Positions 53,801 through 62,996 of a DNA stretch of 64,000 nucleotides are shown piece after piece. Made by a program: the position numbers and the translations under genes. The first letter of the stretch is position 1; each line of letters opens with the position of its first letter. This stretch comes from Clostridiales bacterium (GTDB lineage: Bacteria > Bacillota > Clostridia > Christensenellales > CAG-138). The DNA is taken from positions 20,468 through 84,467 of the forward strand of contig DXWI01000009.1 in NCBI GenBank assembly GCA_019416935.1, given 5' to 3'. The notes under the pieces are model-generated. The model had not been told where the DNA came from, did no database searches, and saw nothing but the letters and a program-made list of their open reading frames with translations.

Positions 53801-56800
53801 ACAACGACCATGGCTACCTGATCGCCACGACCGACCGCAACGGCGGATATGTGTCGTATGTTTACGATACAAAGGGCCGCGTGACCACCATATCGAGCGC
53901 CAACGGTGCGGGACAGACGCCTTTCTCCGTCGTGCGCTATACGTATGACGATTATGGCCGCACCGCTACAGCGGCAACAGATGGAATGGAGGATGCCGTA
54001 GCATACGAATACGACTGGCGCGGCCTGCTCACGAAGAAAACGTATGCAAATGGCGCGTACGAAGCGTACACCTATTCCGTGGCGGGTCTTGCGTTGACCG
54101 CACGCGATGTGGAGGGTGTGGTCACCACCTATACCTATGACAGTATGGGGCGCGTGAGTACCGCCCGCATTGGTTCGGGCAACGGAGCGCTGACGACCAG
54201 TTACACCTATCTGGGCAGCGATAGCTACGGCGTGCGCCGCGTGACCGTGACCGATCCTGAGGAACGCACATCCACCACATGGTACGATCAAAACGGCCGT
54301 GCCGTCCGGCAAACTGGCGGGGGCATGACGGTCGTCTACCGCTACGATTACATGGGTAACCAGACCGTGGTGGAGACTCTCGGAGGCGCAACGGGCAATC
54401 GAGTCGTGCGCGCAGAGTACGATGCGCTGGGCAATCGAACGCTGACAGCGGCCGTCGCCGCAGCAAACCGTACAAAGCTGGGCAGTCACGGCGAGAGGCT
54501 TTCCGGTTATGTCCCATCGGCTGATTTGACAACTTCGGCGGCCTATGATATGTTGGGTAACAACACCTCCGTTACCGATGGCCGCGGCACGACCACCACC
54601 TATACCTACGACGCGCTCTCCCGCCTGACCGGGGTGAGCCAGCCGCTGTCCACGGGCGTGACGGCCACGACGGCATATGCCTACGACCAGAGCGTAACCG
54701 GCGGGGTGGCGAATGCTGTGACCAGCGCAAAAGGCGTAACAACCACCACGGTGTTTGATAACAGCGGGCGCAAGCTGCGGGACGTGGTGACAGATCCGGA
54801 AGATGCGACAAAGAGCATGACCACGGCGTATACGTACGATGCGCACGGGCAGGTAACGTCGGTCACACGGGAGGACGGCAGCGTCGTGCGGTATGCCTAC
54901 GATGCGGTGGGCAACGTCGTGAGCGAGCAGTACTTTGCCTCCGCATCGGCACAAGCGCCGGAGATCGCCATCTCCTACACCTATAGCAATGGTGGGAGCC
55001 GTCTGGAGAGCGCGGTGCAGACCACCGGCAGCGGCGAGAGCGCAAAGACCGTGACAACCGCCTATTCGTACGACCAGTACGGCCGGGTGACGCAGCAGCG
55101 GCAGGAGACGGATGCAGACGCCGGCGCGCTGGCAGTGAACTACCGGTACAATAGCGCAGGTCAAGTCACGGCGATCTCATACGCAAAGGAGAGCGCGCAG
55201 GGCTCGCTCAACCCCGGCAATACGGAACTGCACATCCTGTGGTATACTTACGATGCTGATGGGCGGCTCTCTGCGATCTATCTGGATGCGGGCTCGGCAA
55301 GCACAACCTCCCCAACAAGCAACAAGAAGCTGATCCGCTCATATGCGTATAACGCCTATGGGGATATCGAGACGGTCACGGACAACACGTCGTTCCTGAC
55401 CGGCGGCACCTTGACAACCGAACTGGCGTATACCTACAACGACTTCGGCCTGCCGGTGAAGCTGACATATACGGACGTGGACGGGGAGACGCGCACGGTG
55501 CGCGAGGAGACGAACCTGACGTACGACGGGAACGGGAACATCCTGACCGAAGCAGTGACGGAGGCGTACACCGGCAGCACGACCAAGACGCGGACGTATC
55601 AATATGACCTGGGCAACCGGCTGATCTCGGCCACGTACGATGGCACGACCACGACGTACACGTACGACGCGGTGGGCAACCGGCTCACGCGGCAGAAGGG
55701 TACGGAGACGGCGGAGGCATATACGTACAACTACCTGAACCAGCTGACGCGGGTGCAGCAGGGCACGGCGGTGACGACCTACACCTACGACGCGCGGGGG
55801 AACCAGACGCAGCAGGTGCAGACGGGGACGGGCGTGACGACGACCACGAACTATGGCTACGATCTGGCCAACCGGCTGATCTCTACAAGCATCTCGAACA
55901 ACGCGGTGATCCCGCTGTCGACGAGCGCGACGTATGCGTACAACGCGCAGGGGCAGCGCGTGACGCGCGTGGAGGACGAGGTCGTTACGCACTTCTACTA
56001 CACGGGCTCTGCGCTGCTGTTCACGACGGTGAACGAGTACGTGCTGCAGACGCAGAACATCCTTGACCCGGCGGGTTCAATCGTGGCGAGCAAGCGGTTC
56101 GAGGGGCAGGCAGCCACCGGACAGGACCCGTATGCGGACGACTACTTCTTCTACCGGTACGACGTGCGCGGTAGCGTGACGACGATCGTGGACGGCGAGG
56201 GTGCGGTGGTCAAATCCTACGACTACGACGAGTTCGGCGTAACGACCAGCACGGGGGACGCGTTCTTCAATGAGGTGACGTTCACGGGGAGCGTTGCGGA
56301 TGCCTCCGGCCTGCTCTACATGAATGCGCGTTACTACACCCCCGCCACCGCTCGCTTTCTATCGCAGGATACCTACACCGGCTCCGCCTCTACCCCGTGG
56401 ACGCAGCACCTCTACGCCTACTGCAACAACAACCCCGTCAATATGGTCGATCCCACCGGACATGCGGCTGCATGGCGAATGCGTCCGCTCCTTGTCAACA
56501 TTGAAGACGGCGGTGGCGGGAGATATGAACCGCTAGATTCGAGTGTTACGCCCATTCCCAAACTAAAGCCTACCCCCAACCCTAAATCCGCGCCGCAGCC
56601 CGGCACGTCGCCTGAAATTACGGAGGAAACACACGAAGATAGAGGCGCCTCAATTAAAAAACTCTTTTCGGACTTATGGAAGAGCTTAGAAATAGATGCT
56701 TCTGTCGGCTTTGGCTTTGGGTTTTCCCTTGGCGCCGCTGGACTGGGAGGTTCAGCATCAGCACGCTCAGATGGGTTGGTGGCGAGAATAGACGACGGCA

Positions 56801-57048
56801 TTTTCGATTTTGGAAGACGCCAAATTGCTGAAGCGGGATATTCGGCTTATTCTGCAAGTGAAACTGTCTATAGCCAAGATTATCATAGCTTGATTACGAA
56901 TGAAGTTGTTTACAATGACCGTGGTAATAGCAAATCTATGTCAATCTTTTCAATTGGTGGTTATTTCATTATAGGCGGACAGTTTAGTATTAACTTCGAT
57001 TTTTTTGAGTTTTTAAACCGAAGGAATGGGAAAAACATTTATGAATAA
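50761..57048 (+). CDS. Rhs core protein with C-terminal toxin-like tip, no proper start
   Basis: Up to 2095 codons; the frame is open from 50653 and real homology begins by about 50698 (RDIIAPAITGPTVVSDTG), upstream of the GTG at 50761. That GTG has no convincing ribosome site. Ig/fibronectin-like segments (to about residue 560), a second Rhs entry (DYWSYAQFSTDSGAGYVNVANGN), many YD repeats, and the Rhs core end ASGLLYMNARYY...NNPVNMVDPTGH (about 1880-1902) are seen. A Pro-rich linker (SPEITEETH) and a 140-residue tip rich in Gly (GFGFGFSLGAAGLGG) follow. It is probably the 3' half of a toxin gene joined out of frame to the upstream gene. Confidence 0.85.
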   Translation: MQVRATITTNANDFSGWKLEYHLGTGTSTEKTTIATGTTTLTDAIIARWNITGLDNEQTYTLTLTAWDQAGNTASQTATWTKAEGSRQVDAGLTHTIQPDSANGTWAATYTKADSSDTAIYSGAKFVVDNVVRDTQTEDEPGLSFTLPSGFAEGSTHYLYVMAFDEAGEPVYSHTTYEKQHLFLPANGTSGFTLDGVAVTDGIAALTGESGMLITPVLALSGTISYIDLIVNQTVPSGSSIGYEISVDGDTWQTITPVSTDGGVTVTKANRLYLYGSNTGSSVRIRATLGKGTATASPTIDQIYAEIRYIFYGSSELIQTAFLTDARGFTALNNTEVLESGGLTLSNASESGTVQSTRRLLAGEAEATRLIVDASIPDGAGITYHLSTDGGTTWQAVPTVAADDQSTWNAVTAGGAEIVLRATLEANADGEKPVLSSWSLEVRAAMPGEAQTVLLIDPPDNLSAFSGANNLTVLRWAPSETEGVTYNVYRSETPYFTLSNSTLVASGLTDCNWSDFNLNYGKTFYYLVAAVKNGRVSEPTNQVVGTVVDEDELEKQLGLQDYWSYAQFSTDSGAGYVNVANGNVVYQTSDLVVADPFFAMAMRRTFNSQTTSKTALGVGWDYSFNTVLMREYDSIGTEVGLILKDGDGSLHRFTLQEDGTYASAPGTRMVLAYIEATADAPAEYTITRKDNITYHFDAQTMRLKSFTNLAGAALTLTYDARGNVVEVANSVGDKLTLTYKVQRTSPSTRASRAPEATNYEEVLPNEVDYLYVNEHIDMLESLTWTSTEGDQPSITYTYAYDAQDRLVSATHALSGNSGYTEIFTYSENGLSTIKNPDNRVYTLTYDNAGRLVGIAYPGGQEAAEFAYSTATTTVKTKIGDDAAYTVATYTYVPATGVVTRCEDADGHPINYTYTDDLLLASVSYTNLVEGAASETPIVQSYTYDETTRDLTRMAITQGDTLLGETLYQNYQYNQPKTVKVKNGSSYQTTTYTYNAAGQVLTAVDPAGKMTTNAYNDHGYLIATTDRNGGYVSYVYDTKGRVTTISSANGAGQTPFSVVRYTYDDYGRTATAATDGMEDAVAYEYDWRGLLTKKTYANGAYEAYTYSVAGLALTARDVEGVVTTYTYDSMGRVSTARIGSGNGALTTSYTYLGSDSYGVRRVTVTDPEERTSTTWYDQNGRAVRQTGGGMTVVYRYDYMGNQTVVETLGGATGNRVVRAEYDALGNRTLTAAVAAANRTKLGSHGERLSGYVPSADLTTSAAYDMLGNNTSVTDGRGTTTTYTYDALSRLTGVSQPLSTGVTATTAYAYDQSVTGGVANAVTSAKGVTTTTVFDNSGRKLRDVVTDPEDATKSMTTAYTYDAHGQVTSVTREDGSVVRYAYDAVGNVVSEQYFASASAQAPEIAISYTYSNGGSRLESAVQTTGSGESAKTVTTAYSYDQYGRVTQQRQETDADAGALAVNYRYNSAGQVTAISYAKESAQGSLNPGNTELHILWYTYDADGRLSAIYLDAGSASTTSPTSNKKLIRSYAYNAYGDIETVTDNTSFLTGGTLTTELAYTYNDFGLPVKLTYTDVDGETRTVREETNLTYDGNGNILTEAVTEAYTGSTTKTRTYQYDLGNRLISATYDGTTTTYTYDAVGNRLTRQKGTETAEAYTYNYLNQLTRVQQGTAVTTYTYDARGNQTQQVQTGTGVTTTTNYGYDLANRLISTSISNNAVIPLSTSATYAYNAQGQRVTRVEDEVVTHFYYTGSALLFTTVNEYVLQTQNILDPAGSIVASKRFEGQAATGQDPYADDYFFYRYDVRGSVTTIVDGEGAVVKSYDYDEFGVTTSTGDAFFNEVTFTGSVADASGLLYMNARYYTPATARFLSQDTYTGSASTPWTQHLYAYCNNNPVNMVDPTGHAAAWRMRPLLVNIEDGGGGRYEPLDSSVTPIPKLKPTPNPKSAPQPGTSPEITEETHEDRGASIKKLFSDLWKSLEIDASVGFGFGFSLGAAGLGGSASARSDGLVARIDDGIFDFGRRQIAEAGYSAYSASETVYSQDYHSLITNEVVYNDRGNSKSMSIFSIGGYFIIGGQFSINFDFFEFLNRRNGKNIYE

Positions 57049-57307
57049 AAGAAACATAATTAGTCTTATTGGCGGTATAATGTTAATTTCAATCAATACC
57101 GCTATGACCATTGCAATACAGAAAGATTGGCTCACAAGCAATTGGCTATCGCGTTCAAATGGTACTATTGCCGCACTATTTGTTTGGCCACCTATATTTC
57201 TGTGGGCATGGAGAAGTAGAGATAAGCACAAGACGTTATCGTATATCATAATGTTCTGGATTGCAGCGTTTTGCATAATTTTGTGCTGTTTTATCTTGTT
57301 TGTGTAG
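57041..57307 (+). CDS. Small membrane protein, immunity candidate for the main tip
   Basis: 88 residues (MNKRNIISLIGGIML...) with three hydrophobic segments (about 5-25, 41-56 and 67-87). The ATG overlaps the last codons of the Rhs gene (57041-57048), so it is translationally coupled to the toxin tip, the normal position of an immunity gene. AT-rich like the tip. A membrane immunity protein would suit a membrane-active or periplasm-side toxin (inference). Confidence 0.7.
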   Translation: MNKRNIISLIGGIMLISINTAMTIAIQKDWLTSNWLSRSNGTIAALFVWPPIFLWAWRSRDKHKTLSYIIMFWIAAFCIILCCFILFV

Positions 57308-57397
57308 TGGCTTCTGCATGCCGCTGTTGCCTCTTTGACAACAGCGACAGCATATGAAAAGGTTTGGTACAAAACCAAGATAGATAGCTGCAATTAT

Positions 57398-58544
57398 CAA
57401 CGCGCAGGGGCAGCGCGTGACGCGGGTGGAGGACGAGGTCATTACGCACTTCTACTACACGGGCAGCGCCCTGCTGTTTACGACGGTGAACGAGTACGTG
57501 CTGCAAACGCAGAACATCCTTGACCCGTCGGGGACGATCGTGGCGAGCAAGCGGTTCGAGGGGCAGGCAGCCACCGGACAGGACCCGTATGCGGACGACT
57601 ACTTCTTCTACCGGTACGACGTGCGCGGTAGCGTGACGACGATCGTGGACGGCGAGGGTGCGGTGGTCAAATCCTACGACTACGACGAGTTCGGCGTAAC
57701 GACCAGCACGGGGGACGCGTTCTTCAACGAAGTGACGTTCACGGGGAGCGTTGCGGATGCCTCCGGCCTGCTCTACATGAACGCGCGGTACTACAACCCC
57801 GCCACCGCCCGGTTCCTGTCGCAGGATACCTACACCGGCTCCGCCTCCGACCCCTGGACGCAGCACCTCTACGCCTACTGTAACAACAACCCCGTCAACA
57901 TGGTCGATCCCACCGGGCATTGGGCCATGCGGCCGTTTACCGTCAACATCAATGACAATTGGGGTGCAAGCAGAATATTGAGCAGCGGGCCGAAAGTTAC
58001 GCCCAATCCCCAACCGACACCCACGCCCAACCCCGACCCGCAGCCCGGCCCGTCGCCCGAAATTACGGAGGAAACACATAGTGGTACGAGGCGCAGCTCC
58101 ATATCTCGTGTTATAGAGCGAGTACAGGATTTTATATGGAACACTGATGAAAAGGTTGTTCTCGAGGCAAAATACTTTGCTTTTTATAAGGGAAAACTTG
58201 TAATAAGGCATAGCATCCCAGGTCAAACGTCTTGCGCGATTGGCGGTGTGATATTCCTGAATAGGGATGAGTCATCAGGAAACCCTGAGTCAATAGAGAC
58301 GGTCAAGCACGAATATGGGCATACGGTACAAGAATCTATTCTAGGCTCTCGTAAATATGTTAAGCATATTGCAATTCCATCCCTTTTGAGCCGGGATGTA
58401 GATTATGAGGATTATTACAGTTTACCATGGGAACGGACCGCTGATTTGTTTGGTGGCGCGATCCATCAAGGTGGTAATTATGTGTATCACTCAAATTCTG
58501 TTGAAAACGCTTGGACATATCTTATTGGATCTCTTCTTCATTAA
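57398..58544 (+). pseudogene. Orphan Rhs cassette O2: core end plus HExxH zincin-like tip
   Basis: 57398-57920 copies main-gene 55941-56463 without gaps (offset 1457), then diverges exactly after DPTGH. Linker VTPNPQPTPTPNPDPQPGPS is shared in style with the other cassettes. The tip (about 200 residues) contains VKHEYGHTVQE (HExxH) followed by YYSLPWERTADLFGG, a likely zinc-metallopeptidase-type domain with the third ligand downstream. No promoter, start codon or signal peptide is present, so it can act only after recombination into the expressed gene. A lipoprotein immunity candidate follows. Confidence 0.85.
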
Positions 58545-58605
58545 TCAAAAAATCTGGGCTGGTTGACACAAGATTGATTGATAAAGACATTTTAGGAGAT
58601 GCAGC

Positions 58606-59340
58606 ATGAGAAAAAAAGCTTATGGCCTATTGATCGTTATTTTGTCCACGGTTCTATTGATTGGTTGCCGTGTCTATGAGGGAAAAGACCACGACTTATA
58701 TCAGCAAGTAAAGTCAAGCGTACTGTGTACAAACACAGTGCGTCCCGGTCAGAGCATTTCGTTGGAGACCATAGACGAAGACCAATATGGGCGCCGCTTA
58801 TTTCGATATTTTATGTATATCACTGATTTATGTGAATACAAACAGGTTAGCGTTATTGCTGTTAGCCAAAAAACGGAATCTGGCTGGGTGTATTACTATG
58901 AAGATATCAACTTCATTATGGCGGAAACATTTGAAGAATTAGACGAAGACCAGATTGAGACATTGAAAAAGGAAAACGACTGGGATCAGCCGCTGGATAA
59001 TCAAAAGATGTCTCGAAGAAAGCCCTATGCCCCACATATTCAAATTGACAATGTTCTTTCAAAGTTTCATGATGAGATATTGACAGAGCCTGGCAGCGGA
59101 CTGGGGGCCAGTTTTTGCGATACTGATGGAGCCGGCAAGGTGCTGTACTACTACATAGTTTACGATATAGATCGAAATGACGATATCTATGTGGACGAAC
59201 GAACCTACATTGCAGTCATCAATGAGGACGGTACCTACAATGCAGACACATGGATTGAAGAACTGGAGGATATCTATGCATATCAGGAACAATTGCACGC
59301 ATTGAAACTGGCAAACGGCTGGACGTTTGGAACGAATTAA
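58606..59340 (+). CDS. Lipoprotein, immunity candidate of cassette O2
   Basis: 244 residues with a signal peptide and lipobox LLIGC (Cys about 21), then an acidic beta-rich domain (DEDQYGRRLFRYFMYITD, KVLYYYIVYDIDRNDDIYVDE). TAGGAGAT lies 6 nt before the ATG. It directly follows the HExxH tip (61 bp), fitting an immunity protein displayed on the outer membrane face against a toxin arriving from outside. AT-rich. No family is recognised. Confidence 0.7.
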   Translation: MRKKAYGLLIVILSTVLLIGCRVYEGKDHDLYQQVKSSVLCTNTVRPGQSISLETIDEDQYGRRLFRYFMYITDLCEYKQVSVIAVSQKTESGWVYYYEDINFIMAETFEELDEDQIETLKKENDWDQPLDNQKMSRRKPYAPHIQIDNVLSKFHDEILTEPGSGLGASFCDTDGAGKVLYYYIVYDIDRNDDIYVDERTYIAVINEDGTYNADTWIEELEDIYAYQEQLHALKLANGWTFGTN

Positions 59341-61231
59341 AGCATTGTCTGGCGCGGAACAGAACGTTTCGCCGACGGCCAATACAAAGCTGATCCGCTC
59401 GTATGCGTACAATGCGTACGGGGAGATTGAGAAGCTCACGGACAACACGTCGTTCCTGACCGGCGGCACATTGACAACCGAACTGGCGTATACCTACAAC
59501 GACTTCGGCCTGCCGGTGAAGCTGACATATACGGACGTGGACGGGGAGACGCGCACGGTGCGCGAGGAGACGAACCTGACGTACGACGGGAACGGGAACA
59601 TCCTGACCGAAGCAGTGACGGAGGCGTACACCGGCAGCACGACCAAGACGCGGACGTATCAATATGACCTGGGCAACCGGCTGATCTCGGCCACGTACGA
59701 TGGCACGACCACGACGTACACGTACGACGCGGTGGGCAACCGGCTCACGCGGCAGAAGGGTACGGAGACGGCGGAGGCATATACGTACAACTACCTGAAC
59801 CAGCTGACGCGGGTGCAGCAGGGCACGGCGGTGACGACCTACACCTACGACGCGCGGGGGAACCAGACGCAGCAGGTGCAGACGGGGACGGGCGTGACGA
59901 CGACGAGCACATACGGCTACGATCTCGCCAACCGGCTGATCTCGTCTGGCATCTCGAACAACGCGGTCGTACCGTTCTCGACGAGCGCAACGTATGCGTA
60001 CAATGCGCAGGGGCAGCGGGTGACGCGCGTGGAGGACGAGGTCGTTACGCACTTCTACTACACGGGCTCTGCGCTGCTGTTCACGACGGTGAACGAGTAC
60101 GTGCTGCAGACGCAGAACATCCTTGACCCGGCGGGTTCAATCGTGGCGAGCAAGCGGTTCGAGGGGCAGGCGGCTACCGGGCAAGACCCGTATGCGGACG
60201 ACTACTTCTTCTACCGGTATGACGTGCGTGGGAGCGTGACGACGATCGTTGACGGCACGGGCGCGGTGGTCAAGTCCTACGACTACGACGAGTTCGGCGT
60301 GACGACCAGCACGGGGGACGCGTTCTTCAATGAGGTGACGTTCACGGGGAGCGTTGCGGATGCCTCCGGCCTGCTCTACATGAATGCGCGTTACTACACC
60401 CCCGCCACCGCTCGCTTTCTATCGCAGGATACCTACACCGGCTCCGCCTCTACCCCGTGGACGCAGCACCTCTACGCCTACTGCAACAACAACCCCGTCA
60501 ATATGGTCGATCCCACCGGGCATATGCCCAAGGGACTGATGCCCCCGGTAAGGATGCCGATGGTATCTGTTTTTGATAAAAAGCAGAGCAAAAAAATTAT
60601 CGAAACCGCTGCCGCAGCAACAGTTACGCCCAATCCCCAACCCGGACCGGCACCGGAGATGACTCCTAACCCCAATATGGGGGAGGAGTCCACTCAAGAT
60701 AATTCATATTGGGATTATCTTAGTAATAGATTCTATTCCTCTTTAGAATTCTTCGCTTTTGCGGGAGGAATAACACAAGTTGACTCTCCGCTTCCAGGCC
60801 CAGCTGATGCAGCAGGTGCAGCAATGGCTCTTTTGGGCACTATTTTCTGCGCAACCGCTGCAATGATTGATTATGCTGCTAAAGCGCCGATATCCATAGT
60901 TGTTCCACGAGTGGAAGCAGCTGAAAAGGAAAAATCAATTCCTATTCCAGCTTTGGATGAACCTGCTGTCTTTCCAATGAATCCCTATCAGTTTCAGCCA
61001 AGAGGACTAGTGCTCAACATTTATAATCCAATTGGTACAGGAAAAAACGGCGGGGTTTTTAAATGGACAGTACCAGGTACAAGTATCGCCATTTTTGAAT
61101 GGAATGAGGATTATCTGCAAGGCTCCCATTATCACGCGATGCTTCCAGAATGGAGCAATCGGCATGTGAACGGCATTCATTACTTGCCGGGGGAAGTTAT
61201 TCCTGAACCTTGGCAGTCAATGTTCTTTTAA
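59327..61231 (+). pseudogene. Orphan Rhs cassette O3: longest core copy plus His-rich tip
   Basis: 59387-60523 matches main-gene 55327-56463 without gaps (offset 4060); long stretches such as 59488-59898 look identical by eye. After DPTGH comes a Pro linker (TVTPNPQPGPAPEMTPNP) and a tip with a hydrophobic stretch (AAGAAMALLGTIFCATAAMIDYA). Its C-terminal domain runs FKWTVPGTSIAIFEWNEDYLQG, SHYHAMLPEW and HVNGIHYLPGEVIPEP, whose clustered His suggest a nuclease-like or metal site. The frame starts at a TTG inside the previous immunity gene without its own signals. Silent unless recombined. Confidence 0.85.
59391..60523 (+). repeat. Near-identical copy of the main Rhs core (55331-56463)
   Basis: 1133-bp gap-free direct repeat of the expressed core, with clustered differences around 59900-60010 and almost none elsewhere by eye. 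Other copies: 44874-45292, 57398-57920, 61837-62359, 63699-64000 (versus 54655-54956). Confidence 0.9.
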
Positions 61232-61245
61232 TAAAGGAGATTTCA

Positions 61246-61707
61246 ATGAGAGAAATGAATTATTGCTGGAATAACAGGGAGCAAATAAATCAACTGTATA
61301 TCCATGATAGCGAATTTACTGGATATCAGTATGATTATGATAAACACCAAATCCAGCTTACCTGTGAAAACTATTATTTGAAAAAGACGTTCCACTTTGT
61401 TTTCCACAATGTTGTATATCACAATATGCAGAGTTGCTCATTTTGGGGTCCAGGAAACAGCATACTATGCGTCTATCTGGGAGACCGAGCACTGCATGAC
61501 ATCGATCTTCCAATCGCTGATGGAGCGCTGCATAATCCCAATCCATGTCGGAAGTTTGAAAAGCACATGCAGGTAGTCTTTGAACTGAACTCCGGCGATA
61601 TTTTCAATGTGTTTTGTGATAATACTGTCTTTTGGGAGGAGGATATCGGCCCAGAAAAGCTTTCTCTTCGGAAAAACAAAGCGTTTAGTGAATTGAAGTG
61701 CTTGTAA
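61246..61707 (+). CDS. Cytosolic immunity candidate of cassette O3
   Basis: 153 residues without signal peptide, acidic and aromatic-rich (YQYDYDKHQIQLTCENYYLKK, GDIFNVFCDNTVFWEEDIG), beta-sheet-like. AAAGGAG lies 6 nt before the ATG, which is 14 bp after the tip's stop. The cytosolic location, unlike the lipoproteins of O2 and O4, suggests that this tip acts inside the cell. No family is recognised. Confidence 0.7.
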   Translation: MREMNYCWNNREQINQLYIHDSEFTGYQYDYDKHQIQLTCENYYLKKTFHFVFHNVVYHNMQSCSFWGPGNSILCVYLGDRALHDIDLPIADGALHNPNPCRKFEKHMQVVFELNSGDIFNVFCDNTVFWEEDIGPEKLSLRKNKAFSELKCL

Positions 61708-61836
61708 AAACCAGCGAATAGACATTCTCTATTGGCTTCTGGCAGTCTTGACAACTGTGCGACAAATTGCGAAGAACAAATGATTAAGGCGTGAGCAGCG
61801 GATGGGAAAGTCCCCCGCTCACCCTCCATTCATCTG

Positions 61837-62983
61837 CAACGCGCAGGGGCAGCGGGTGACGCGCGTGGAGGACGAGGTCATTACGCACTTCTACTACACG
61901 GGCTCTGCGCTGCTGTTCACGACGGTGAACGAGTACGTGCTGCAGACGCAGAACATCCTCGACCCGTCGGGCACGATCGTGGCGAGCAAGCGGTTCGAGG
62001 GGCAGGCGGCTACCGGACAAGACCCGTATGCGGACGACTACTTCTTCTACCGGTACGACATCCGCGGCAGCGTCACGACGATCGTTGACGGTGAAGGCGC
62101 GGTGGTCAAGAGCTACGACTATGACGAGTTCGGCGTGACGACGGCCACGGGCGACACCTTCCACAACGAAGTGACGTTCACGGGCAGCGTTGCGGATGCA
62201 TCGGGACTGCTGTACATGAACGCGCGCTATTACAACCCGTCCACGGCCCGCTTCCTCTCGCAGGATACCTATACCGGCTCCGCCTCTACCCCGTGGACGC
62301 AGCACCTTTACGCCTACTGCAACAACAACCCTGTCAACATGGTCGATCCGACGGGACATATGGCAGGGAGGCCGTGTACCGTCAACATCAATGACGGCGG
62401 CGGAGGCAGGTATTACCCGCAAGATCCAGGTGTTACGCCCGAGCCACAGCCGCAGCCATCGCCGGAAATGACGCCAGGTCCGGTTACAACGTCCCAGCCC
62501 AGTACAACACCCATGCCCACGCCGGGGCCGACGCCGCGACCACACGGAGTTCCGGATCCATTGTCGCACTATACTTGGTTTTTGACAACCGAGGCTGCAT
62601 GTAGTGCATGGGCAGATACATATCGGCCTTTAAGTGCGGATGTTGAGTATTGTGCCTTTATTTACAAAAGAATTGATCCTGAGGGTAATGTGTTATTCAC
62701 ATATGGAGAGACAAGAAGTGGTTCAGGTGCTGTTCCTGCTCTTGGCATAAGAGACAACGTTGTTGGACCGTTTATCAGCATGTATCTTTTTGAAAGCGTT
62801 GCATCATCCAGAAGGGTTGGATTTATCCATACGCATCCAGCTCCACCGCCTGGATATACGGTTGCCGGCCCGTCTAACGAAGATTTGTTCTTGCTTAAGC
62901 TGCCAGGAATTGATTTTGTTGCTATTTCTCCGTATGAATTTGAATATGAGGAGAAAGAAGAAAAAGTTAACTATTATAGATAA
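61837..62983 (+). pseudogene. Orphan Rhs cassette O4: core end plus JAB-like (DUF4329-type) tip
   Basis: 61837-62359 copies 55941-56463 without gaps (offset 5896) and begins at exactly the same core base as O2. The linker VTPEPQPQPSPEMTPGP leads to a tip ending in CAFIYKR...GFIHTHPAPPPGYTVAGPSNEDLF. HTHP followed by SxxD is the JAMM metal-binding pattern seen in JAB/DUF4329 polymorphic-toxin domains. There is no start or promoter. An immunity lipoprotein follows after 13 bp. Confidence 0.85.
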
Positions 62984-62996
62984 AAAGGGAAAAGAC

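Noticed and set aside
53644..55992. Long minus-strand frames through the Rhs core
   Set aside because: Arise from the regular YD-repeat codon pattern; His/Val/Arg-rich without family features.
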